Part shown: piece by piece, positions 57,194-64,000 of the stretch | How positions within the stretch are numbered: position 1 is the first letter of the stretch | Layout of the letters: every line of letters starts with the position of its first letter | From: Aquimarina sediminis | Lineage (GTDB): Bacteria > Bacteroidota > Bacteroidia > Flavobacteriales > Flavobacteriaceae | DNA length: 64,000 nucleotides | Assembly (NCBI RefSeq): GCF_002895435.1 | Contig: NZ_POYJ01000001.1 | Coordinates: 372,001-436,000, forward strand | Direction of reading: 5' to 3' | Made by a program: the position numbers and the translations under genes | Notes under the pieces: model-generated | Database searches by the model: none | Told to the model about the DNA's origin: nothing | What the model saw: only the letters and a program-made list of their open reading frames with translations

Positions 57194-58480
57194 TTATATG
57201 TTGTCATTAGTATATTTTTTAAAGATGATACAGGCATTTACATCACCAAAACCAAAGCTAGCCTTTGCAATTACAGAAGGTGCAAAATCAAGTGTTTTGG
57301 TAGGAATTTTATCTCTATCAATTAATGATGCTATTTCAGGATGTAGGTCTTCACAATTATTATTACCAAAGATGAACTTTTCTTTTAGCTGCAATATGGT
57401 AGCTACACTTTCTATACTACCGGAAGCCGCTAGACAGTGACCAACTAAGCTCTTAAGTGAATTGATATATGGAAAATCTTTTCCTTTTAGGCCTAATGCC
57501 TTACTCCAGTTATATATCTCTGTACTATCCATAGTTGTAGCAGTCAGGTGACCATTTATGGCATCTATTTCCTGAGGGTTAATTTCTGCATTAATTAATG
57601 CTTTGCGAATACAGTGTTGTACAGCTTCACTATTTGGTGCAGTCATGCTTCCTCCTTTGCGTTGCCCACCACTATTGACATGTCCTCCCATAATTTCGGC
57701 GTAGATGGTTGCTCCTCTTTTTTTGGCATTCTCAAGGCTTTCTACAACCAAGGCTCCTGCACCACTACCAGGTACAAACCCACTAGCTGTAGCGCTCATA
57801 GGTCTTGATGCTTCGGTAGGGTTATCATTATATTTGTAGGGTAAAATGCGCATGGCATCAAATCCGCCCCATATGTATGGTCCACTATCACTGGTGCTCC
57901 CAGCTAGGATAATCTCTGCATTGTTATTGGCAATACGATCATAGGCCATCAAAATAGCTTCTGTACCAGTACTGCATGCTGAAGAATTCGTAGTAACGAT
58001 ATTTCCACAACCTAGTTTTCCCCCTAAAAATGCGCTAATACCACTTGCCATAGTTTGTATAACACTCGTACTACCTAACCTCCTTACTTGACCAGCATCT
58101 ACTTTATATATGGCTTCGCGAAATTTGTCTACACCTAGGATTCCTGTACCAAAAATTACACCAGCATCCCATTGTGGTGTATCTGAAGTATTAATGGATA
58201 ATCCAGCATCTTTCCATGCATCAATTCCCGCAATTACTCCATACTCCATCCCAGATGCATTTAATCCTTTTAATTGCACTGTATTAAAGTAATTGTTTAA
58301 ATAATCTTTCTCATATATAGGTATACCAGCTATTTGACATGAAAATTTTAAGCTGCCTAATTCCTTTAAGTATTGTATCCCACTCATTCCGTTTATTATA
58401 TTCTTCTCAAAAACTGAAATGTTCGTTCCATTTGGAGCAACAATACCCAATCCGGTTATAACAACTCGTCTTTTATTCAT
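57194..58480 (-). CDS. Beta-ketoacyl-ACP synthase (KAS I/II type)
   Basis: 428 residues with the thiolase-fold active site Cys169 (TTNSSACSTGTEAI), His311 (INGHLTATTMD, altered from the usual NAHGTST) and Lys343/His348 (LKSLVGHCLAASGSIE). ITGLGIVAPNGTNISVF is the family N-terminus. It condenses malonyl-ACP with an acyl chain. It overlaps the hydrolase gene by 8 bp. It belongs to a dedicated set rather than housekeeping FabF. Confidence 0.92.
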   Translation of the reverse strand: MNKRRVVITGLGIVAPNGTNISVFEKNIINGMSGIQYLKELGSLKFSCQIAGIPIYEKDYLNNYFNTVQLKGLNASGMEYGVIAGIDAWKDAGLSINTSDTPQWDAGVIFGTGILGVDKFREAIYKVDAGQVRRLGSTSVIQTMASGISAFLGGKLGCGNIVTTNSSACSTGTEAILMAYDRIANNNAEIILAGSTSDSGPYIWGGFDAMRILPYKYNDNPTEASRPMSATASGFVPGSGAGALVVESLENAKKRGATIYAEIMGGHVNSGGQRKGGSMTAPNSEAVQHCIRKALINAEINPQEIDAINGHLTATTMDSTEIYNWSKALGLKGKDFPYINSLKSLVGHCLAASGSIESVATILQLKEKFIFGNNNCEDLHPEIASLIDRDKIPTKTLDFAPSVIAKASFGFGDVNACIIFKKYTNDNI

Positions 58481-59372
58481 CCTCTGTAGCTGAATTTATA
58501 ATCGAAATTATTTTTGCACGTGCTTTTTTTGACTCTGCCATAATCGGTAATATGGGCCACACATGGGGCATACCTTCTCCTACTATTACTTCTATTTCTC
58601 CTTTATTCTCTTCAATTTTTTCTATTAATAGCTCTTGATCTGGTGCAAGTATATCATGAGTAGCCATAAAAAGGTGTATTGGTGGAAAACTATCAAAATT
58701 TCCATACAACGGAGAAATTAACGGGTCTTTTAGTGATCGCTCTCCTGCACACATTTTTTTTGAAGACCTAGACCCTTTTACACTTAGAATCGGATCAATT
58801 GAGTCAATTTTTTTAATTTTAGGATTGGTTAAACTGGCATCCATAACCGGAGTAATAGCAATTAATCTATTTGGAATCTTCTTTTCTTCATACAGCAATC
58901 TTTGAGTGAGTGTCATAATTAAATTTCCACCGGCCGAATCTCCAATTAGAATGATTTTAGAAGGTTTATATACCTTTATAGCTTTCAGATAAACCTGATA
59001 TACACTTTCTGTAATTGTTCTTATATCGTTTTCTGGTGCTTTGGGGTAATCTATCATCCAAGCATTGGATTGGGTTTGTTTTGCGATTTTAGCAATTACC
59101 AACCAATTCTCACGAGTTGGTCCATAAACAAAAGCTCCGCCATGACAATATAATAATAAGAAATCTGTACCTACATTCTTAGGAGTTATAATAGTTACTT
59201 TACTACCATTTACTTCATTTGTTTTATACGTACTGCCCTGTAAATGCCATTTCTTAGGGATGTGAATATCTTGCGTTCTCTTTTTTTGATAATCAATTGG
59301 ATCTTGAGACCATGATTTCTTTTCTCCTTTTAGTTTTAGAACTAATTTTACTAAAGCATACCCTATACTCAT
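58473..59372 (-). CDS. Alpha/beta hydrolase (HSL/lipase-esterase type)
   Basis: HSL-family motifs: LLLYCHGGAFVYG (HGG oxyanion box) and ILIGDSAGGNLIM (nucleophile Ser in GDSAGG). A catalytic Asp is likely in ATHDILAPD, and the His in GEGMPHVWP. The N-terminus (GYALVKLVLKLKGEKKSW) is slightly hydrophobic. In this operon it may release or trim an acyl chain as a thioesterase. ATGA overlap with the dehydratase gene upstream. Confidence 0.9.
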   Translation of the reverse strand: MSIGYALVKLVLKLKGEKKSWSQDPIDYQKKRTQDIHIPKKWHLQGSTYKTNEVNGSKVTIITPKNVGTDFLLLYCHGGAFVYGPTRENWLVIAKIAKQTQSNAWMIDYPKAPENDIRTITESVYQVYLKAIKVYKPSKIILIGDSAGGNLIMTLTQRLLYEEKKIPNRLIAITPVMDASLTNPKIKKIDSIDPILSVKGSRSSKKMCAGERSLKDPLISPLYGNFDSFPPIHLFMATHDILAPDQELLIEKIEENKGEIEVIVGEGMPHVWPILPIMAESKKARAKIISIINSATEDE

Positions 59373-59818
59373 TTCTCTATATTATTTTTGAATGCGACTC
59401 CTGCTACAACCCCTTTGGCAACCAAAACATTTTTTGAGTTATACATGGCTACATTGCATTTTAGTTTATTGAATCTAAAATATACCTTATCAGCTTCTAC
59501 ATAAACCTTTTCTCCAGGGAAAACCGGTGCATAAAAGTTAATATCGCTACTTGTCATTGCTACATTCCATGCTTCTTGATCCCATGTGTCTTTTAAAAGA
59601 AAGATTCCAAAGCATGCCATTCCTATCTGTGCCATACATTCTGTAAGTATAACACCTGGAGTTACAGGATTACCTTTAAAATGTCCTTTATAGAAATACT
59701 CATTGTGCAAAAATGTGTAATTACCCTTGATATGATCTTCATTAACCTCTACAATCTCATCAACAAAGAGAAAAGGTTTGGTATATGGTAATTTTTGTAT
59801 GATTTCTTTTTTGGTCAC
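59369..59818 (-). CDS. FabZ/FabA-like 3-hydroxyacyl-ACP dehydratase
   Basis: 149 residues, hot-dog fold: LPYTKPFLFVDEIVEVNEDHIKGNYTFLHNEYFYKGHFKGNPVTPGVILTECMAQIG, with His46 and Glu60 at the catalytic positions. It removes water from 3-hydroxyacyl-ACP. Fifth gene of the operon. Confidence 0.9.
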   Translation of the reverse strand: MTKKEIIQKLPYTKPFLFVDEIVEVNEDHIKGNYTFLHNEYFYKGHFKGNPVTPGVILTECMAQIGMACFGIFLLKDTWDQEAWNVAMTSSDINFYAPVFPGEKVYVEADKVYFRFNKLKCNVAMYNSKNVLVAKGVVAGVAFKNNIEK

Positions 59819-59863
59819 AACACACTAATTTATTTATAAACTTACAAAGAGATGTTTTCTCTT

Positions 59864-60655
59864 CTAATTTAGATGCTCTCCTCCATTTACAGGAATAACG
59901 CAACCGTTGATCCATGAAGCTTCATCTTTACACATAAGATATACAGCATTAGCAACATCTTCGGGCATGGTAATTCGGTTAAATGGGTTTCGTTGAATGC
60001 TATGCTCTATAATTTTCTGGTAACCTGGTATCATTCGTAATGATTGAGTGTCTACTGCTCCTGGTTGTAAACAATTTGCTCTAATACCATATGGGGCAAA
60101 CTCCAACGCTATGCTTCTTGTTATTGCTTCTAAAGCAACTTTTGCGGCAGATACTGCGGCGTAATTCTTCCATGCTTTGGTATTTCCTTCACTGGTAAAG
60201 GAAACAATTCTTGTATCTGTGGCAAATAATCTGTAATCAAAAATAGTTTTTACCCAATCATAGAGACTTAGCGCCATGGCCTCAATAGTTAAATGAAAAT
60301 CATCATTTTTTAGCGTATTACTTTCATCGACCATAGGTTTTAGGTTTCCTTTGGCAATGCTATGTATAAGTACTTTTATACGGTCATTACCAATCGAATC
60401 ACATATATCATTAATAACCTGAATACGTTTTTCTGATCTTAAAAGATCTATATTAAATGAAAGGAACTTAACTTTTAAACCTTGTATTTTTTCAAAATCT
60501 GCATAAATTTGATTCATCTCACTTTTACGGTTGCGATGAACAATAATAATATTCATGCCATGCAAGGCTAGTTTTTTTGCAGTGGCTAATCCCAAACCTG
60601 TACTGCCTCCCAAAATAAGAGCCCATTCATTTTTATGTGCAAAATCTTTATTCAT
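59864..60655 (-). CDS. SDR oxidoreductase, FabI/FabL-like enoyl- or ketoacyl-reductase
   Basis: Rossmann motif LILGGSTGLGLATAKKLA and catalytic Y165-x6-K172 (NYAAVSAAKVALE). The Y-x6-K spacing is that of enoyl-ACP reductases FabI/FabL rather than the Y-x3-K of ketoreductases; EFAPYGIRANCLQPGAVDT follows, and the C-terminus MCKDEASWINGCVIPVNGG is standard. It most likely reduces the enoyl-ACP made by the neighbouring dehydratase. No separate ketoreductase is in the operon, so either this enzyme or the housekeeping FabG fills that step. Confidence 0.88.
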   Translation of the reverse strand: MNKDFAHKNEWALILGGSTGLGLATAKKLALHGMNIIIVHRNRKSEMNQIYADFEKIQGLKVKFLSFNIDLLRSEKRIQVINDICDSIGNDRIKVLIHSIAKGNLKPMVDESNTLKNDDFHLTIEAMALSLYDWVKTIFDYRLFATDTRIVSFTSEGNTKAWKNYAAVSAAKVALEAITRSIALEFAPYGIRANCLQPGAVDTQSLRMIPGYQKIIEHSIQRNPFNRITMPEDVANAVYLMCKDEASWINGCVIPVNGGEHLN

Positions 60656-60698
60656 ACAAAATGTTTTTACCCAAAGGCACTGAAAAATTACTACTTTT

Positions 60699-61751
60699 TT
60701 ACCATTCTAACAATATTCTCTGCGCAGAGAATCCTGGCCCAAAACTAAGCATCAATCCCGTTTCTCCGGATTGGGGCTGTCTATCCATAAATCGTTCTAA
60801 AACATATAAAACAGTGGCACTACTCATATTCCCGTACTTCATTAAAACTGCTTTAGTATCATCAATATTCTTACCTAGACTTCCAAAAAGCTCTTCTACA
60901 GTTTGTACAATTTTTTTTCCTCCCGGATGAAAGATAAGATGATCAATATCCTGAATACTCCTTCCATATTTTTTTAAAAAAGGATGAATTACATTAGGAA
61001 AATGCGCTGCTATTGTTTCTGGCACTTTGGGGTCTAAGATCATTTGCAACCCTCCATTTGTTAACTTAAATCCCATCATAGTTGTAGCATCATAAAAATG
61101 ATACATCTCATCACCGATAACTTTGGGTCCAATTGCATTTTTCTCTGAAGACAGCAAGGTACATGCAGCCCCATCTCCAAAAATGGCAGCACTCACCATA
61201 TTAGTCATACTATAATCATCTAATTGAAATGTGGCTGTTGGTGATTCTATAGCAATTACTGCTGCTCTTTTTCCTGGATTGGCTTGTAGAAAATTGCGGG
61301 CATAAATGATTCCAGAGACACCAGCGGCACATCCCATTTCTGTAACAGGAAGCCGTACAATATCTTGTTTAAGACCTAGATCATTAATGATATATGCATC
61401 TACAGAAGGAATCATAATTCCTGTACAACTTACAGTAATGATATAATCAAGAGATTTTGGATCCCATTCTGCTTTTTTTAGGGCATTTTGTAATACAGAG
61501 GTACCAAGTTTCTTTATTTCTCTGGTATAAATATCATTTTTATCTTCAAACGAAGTTGCAGAAAACACTTCCTCAATACTCATAATTCCATAGCGTTTAT
61601 CAACGGCTGCATTTTCAAAAATTTTGATCACTTTACGCCTAAAACGATCATCTTGCGTTGATAACCAATGAGAAACAAAAGGTAATATTTCTTTGGTTTC
61701 TCGCATATATTGAGGTAGCTGCTTAGCTACAGAAACAATTTTTACACTCAA
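60699..61751 (-). CDS. Type III polyketide synthase (chalcone/alkylresorcinol synthase-like)
   Basis: 350 residues with the full catalytic triad: Cys141 (TEMGCAAGVSG), His275 (HLIFHPGGKK) and Asn308 (MKYGNMSSATV). LMLSFGPGFSAQ near the end is the GFGPG-type loop. It extends an acyl starter with malonyl-CoA to pyrones, resorcinols or related rings. 20 bp separate it from the methyltransferase gene upstream in the operon. Its neighbours suggest an unusual long-chain acyl starter supplied by the ACP-based enzymes. Confidence 0.95.
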   Translation of the reverse strand: MSVKIVSVAKQLPQYMRETKEILPFVSHWLSTQDDRFRRKVIKIFENAAVDKRYGIMSIEEVFSATSFEDKNDIYTREIKKLGTSVLQNALKKAEWDPKSLDYIITVSCTGIMIPSVDAYIINDLGLKQDIVRLPVTEMGCAAGVSGIIYARNFLQANPGKRAAVIAIESPTATFQLDDYSMTNMVSAAIFGDGAACTLLSSEKNAIGPKVIGDEMYHFYDATTMMGFKLTNGGLQMILDPKVPETIAAHFPNVIHPFLKKYGRSIQDIDHLIFHPGGKKIVQTVEELFGSLGKNIDDTKAVLMKYGNMSSATVLYVLERFMDRQPQSGETGLMLSFGPGFSAQRILLEW

Positions 61752-61771
61752 TTTCTCTTATTTTAAAATTT

Positions 61772-62491
61772 TTAAACATTCCCCTTATTAATGACCCATA
61801 GATACCTAAAAGCCCATTTCCAGTCAATTTGGTGTTTTTTTAAATTTAATTCTTCTGCAAAATTTAGCAACTCTCGCTTTTTGAATCCTCTTTTTATAGA
61901 CACCAATCCATCATTTTTTGCTACAAAACCTCTTATAAAAAAGAAACTAAATATTTTAAATAGATAATATGCTATTGGACTACGATGCAAATCATTAATT
62001 ATTACTCCAATATTGGCCAATTGAGTAGCTTTACTTAGTAAGGTAATTATTTCTTCATTTTTTAGATGATGTAATGTCAACGTACAGATAATAATATCAT
62101 AAGAGTACTCTGTGGTATTCATATCCAAAATATCTTGCTTAGTATATAATATCTCTGGATACAAAACACTTAATTTTTTGGCATATCCCAAGCTTTTCTC
62201 ATTTAAATCAACTCCTATAAGTTTTACATCTCGGTTTTCCTTCTTTAAGGAGTCAGCAATGGATCTAAGCATTTCTCCACTACCACATCCTAAATCGAGT
62301 ATCGTAAGTTCTTTTAAAAGATCCTTGTCTTTTAACAATTTATGGATTGCATGAATAGTTATAGTATTGCCTCCTAACCATTTATTTACCCTAGATATAT
62401 CTGACAAAGCTACTTGTAATGCCTTTTCTTCGATATCTACATTGTCCATAAATTCTTGTTCATCACTTCTATATCTAAATTTTGCTAGCAT
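61772..62491 (-). CDS. Class I SAM-dependent methyltransferase
   Basis: SAM-binding motif ILDLGCGSGEML (66-72), then GVDLNEKSLGYAK and YDIIICTLTLHHL, as in Methyltransf_11/25 type enzymes. N-terminal helix-rich part. It overlaps the flavoprotein gene by 7 bp and precedes the type III PKS gene; the trio parallels alkylquinone-type clusters in which a methyltransferase and a flavoprotein modify the resorcinol ring. Confidence 0.92.
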   Translation of the reverse strand: MLAKFRYRSDEQEFMDNVDIEEKALQVALSDISRVNKWLGGNTITIHAIHKLLKDKDLLKELTILDLGCGSGEMLRSIADSLKKENRDVKLIGVDLNEKSLGYAKKLSVLYPEILYTKQDILDMNTTEYSYDIIICTLTLHHLKNEEIITLLSKATQLANIGVIINDLHRSPIAYYLFKIFSFFFIRGFVAKNDGLVSIKRGFKKRELLNFAEELNLKKHQIDWKWAFRYLWVINKGNV

Positions 62492-63630
62492 AGGAATGGT
62501 TCTCCGTGAGTTTGTTTTATTATCTTAGGAACAATAGCAGGTATTGCATTTGCCAGTATGTAAGATACTTGTTGCATACTACTATTAAGTAGTACCTTTT
62601 GTAATATTCTACCGGTGTATAATCGTTTAGAAAATGCTTTATTCCATTTTTTTATATATATCTTTTCTATTTCTTGTCTGGAGAGTCCTTGATTTATGGT
62701 ATAATTTTCTATCAATAATTCACTTATAATTTGCGCGCTTTGAATAGCCATAGCCATCCCATTACCACAAAGGGGATGAATTAACCCTGCCGCATCACCG
62801 GTCATAAAAACATGGTTTTCTATAGGTTTTTTCTTGTCAAAATTTATCTGACTAATGGTAATAGGTTTATCGAAAATTAACTCCGAATTTTTAAAGAATG
62901 CATTTAAATGAGGATTCTTACTCATTACCTCTTTTTGAAATGTAATAATATCTTTATACTTTTTAAAACTATCGTAAGAAACAAGATAACAGGTATTTAT
63001 TGTGGTATTTTCTACCATAGAAAGACCACAATAGCCTCCTTTAAAATTATGTAAGGAGACCATTTTTGAGTCAAAATCACCTTTATAATGCCCTTTGACC
63101 GCCAGCCATGGGGATTTTTTAAAGCTAAAGGCTCTCTTTAAGTTTTTATCAAGCTGTGATCGTTTTCCATAAGCCCCAATAACATAATCACTGGTTAGCA
63201 CCAATCCATTACTTGTTTTTAATGAAAACTTGTCATTTTCAAATACAACATCGATAACTTGATCATTTAATAACTGTACTCCTAGATTTTTAGCTTTTTC
63301 CCAGAGGTAATGATCTAAAGTATATCTACTTATTCCAAAACCACCTAAAGGTAATTTACTTTGGATACTATTACCCTGTTGAGTGGTTATCATAAATTTT
63401 GAAATTGTAACTGCTTGTAGTGACGCAATATCAATTCCTAATGAATCAAGATAAGGAAGTACCTCATTAGACACATATTCTCCACAAACCTTATGAATTG
63501 GATAAACACTCTTTTCTATTAAAGTAACTGGAATCCTTGCATTTATTAAGTGAATTGCACTAGTCAATCCAGCTAATCCCCCTCCTATAATTATTATGTG
63601 CGAATGCTTATCCAAGTACTGAAGATACAT
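62485..63630 (-). CDS. FAD-dependent oxidoreductase (UbiH/geranylgeranyl-reductase-like)
   Basis: FAD-binding GGGLAGLTSAIHLINARIPVTLIEKS at the N-terminus, YVIGAYGKRS in the middle and VFMTGDAAGLIHPLCGNGMAMAIQSA for the FAD ribityl/pyrophosphate site. 381 residues. It probably hydroxylates or reduces the type III PKS product. It is the first gene of the nine-gene leftward operon; the promoter must lie between 63631 and the OmpA terminator, or transcription reads through. Confidence 0.9.
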   Translation of the reverse strand: MYLQYLDKHSHIIIIGGGLAGLTSAIHLINARIPVTLIEKSVYPIHKVCGEYVSNEVLPYLDSLGIDIASLQAVTISKFMITTQQGNSIQSKLPLGGFGISRYTLDHYLWEKAKNLGVQLLNDQVIDVVFENDKFSLKTSNGLVLTSDYVIGAYGKRSQLDKNLKRAFSFKKSPWLAVKGHYKGDFDSKMVSLHNFKGGYCGLSMVENTTINTCYLVSYDSFKKYKDIITFQKEVMSKNPHLNAFFKNSELIFDKPITISQINFDKKKPIENHVFMTGDAAGLIHPLCGNGMAMAIQSAQIISELLIENYTINQGLSRQEIEKIYIKKWNKAFSKRLYTGRILQKVLLNSSMQQVSYILANAIPAIVPKIIKQTHGEPFLC

Positions 63631-63644
63631 AAAATTTGAGCATA

Positions 63645-63674
63645 AAAAAATCCCAACTATATAGTCGGGATTTT
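63645..63674 (-). terminator. Rho-independent terminator of the OmpA-family gene
   Basis: Read leftward: AATCCCGACTATATAGTTGGGATT with an uninterrupted stem apart from one mismatch, then a run of seven T. It lies 22 bp after the OmpA stop and just before the lipid/polyketide operon. Confidence 0.8.
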
Positions 63675-63695
63675 AAATATTATCTTACAAAAAGA

Positions 63696-64000
63696 TTATT
63701 GCTTCACTTGATTTTGAGCATCTTGCTTCATCTTTTCATTGGCAACAATACCAAGTTCTACTCTTCTGTTTTTTGCTCTACCTTCTGCAGTGGCGTTATC
63801 ATACTTCGGAAGCGTTTCTCCGTGCGCATAAGTAGTTAAGCGAGTTCTACTTATTCCTTGAGATACTAAATATTCTGTAACTGCATTGGCTCTTTTTTGC
63901 GATAATTTCATATTGTAGGTATCATCACCTGAGCTATCTGTATGCCCTTCAACAATAATATTAGTATCTGGATATTCTTTAAAAATACCTGCCAATTTAT
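63696..64000 (-). CDS. OmpA family protein, C-terminal part (cut by the window end)
   Basis: The frame is open to the window edge, and the TTG at 63995 is not a credible start. The peptidoglycan-binding OmpA domain is complete from NIIVEGHTDSSGDDTYNMKLSQKRANAVTEYLVSQGI to AEGRAKNRRVELGIVANE, with the Asp and Arg that contact diaminopimelate. The tail MKQDAQNQVKQ is charged. It tethers the outer membrane or an associated lipoprotein to the cell wall. Confidence 0.93.
   Translation of the reverse strand, partial: KLAGIFKEYPDTNIIVEGHTDSSGDDTYNMKLSQKRANAVTEYLVSQGISRTRLTTYAHGETLPKYDNATAEGRAKNRRVELGIVANEKMKQDAQNQVKQ

Overview
The window reads as chromosomal DNA of a Bacteroidota bacterium, most likely a marine-type Flavobacteriaceae. 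The support is a strongly AT-rich composition, weak Shine-Dalgarno sequences, TTG-N20-TAnnTTTG promoters, families typical of the phylum (DUF5916, DUF4251, DUF434, carboxypeptidase-regulatory-like outer-membrane barrels, LytS/LytTR pairs, M56/BlaI pairs) and signal peptides ending in AQ or SQ. The genus cannot be fixed from the sequence alone. I saw no rRNA, tRNA, CRISPR array or intact insertion sequence.

Layout. 1-4.6 kb: a compact operon of DUF434 (cut by the window edge), RNA ligase RtcB, an unknown protein, an SPFH/band-7 protein and a divergent NAD-kinase-like protein. 4.7-12.9 kb: acetyltransferases, TetR and membrane-anchored AraC regulators, a DUF5916 outer-membrane protein and a DMT transporter. 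13-20.2 kb: secreted and barrel proteins, plus a LytS/LytTR pair divergent from a YceI / outer-membrane barrel / secreted-protein operon. 20.4-25.8 kb: AraC with a DAO oxidoreductase, an M23-LysM peptidase, and a BlaI repressor with an unusual M56-M23 fusion. 26-28.6 kb: a three-gene unit of unknown function headed by a glycine-zipper protein with seven 14-residue repeats. 28.7-30 kb: an HxlR regulator divergent from a nitroreductase, with matching promoters and duplicated operators.

30.1-42.3 kb: two LytS/LytTR pairs flank or adjoin five exported hydrolases (esterase-TPR, a beta-lactamase-fold protein that has lost its SxxK residues, an intact beta-lactamase-fold protein with C-terminal PD40-like repeats, M20 amidohydrolase, S41-TPR protease). 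42.4-48.2 kb is accessory DNA: a nuclease gene remnant, a tandem 235-bp repeat, a divergent pair made of an AlbA_2/Schlafen-like protein and a protein with a D-Q-K nuclease-like core around a shared palindrome, then an XRE controller with an operator array and a partner gene, then palindrome-rich non-coding DNA. This is the best candidate here for an undescribed (possibly defence) module.

48.2-56.3 kb: housekeeping and envelope genes (DUF4251 lipoprotein, Bcr/CflA efflux, a small basic protein, YceI, sugar isomerase-like, M16 protease). 56.4-63.6 kb: a nine-gene leftward operon joining a small fatty-acid-synthase set (PPTase, ACP, ketosynthase, hydrolase, dehydratase, SDR) to a type III polyketide synthase, a methyltransferase and a flavoprotein, which suggests a modified alkyl-resorcinol/quinone/pyrone lipid. 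The window ends inside an OmpA-family gene.
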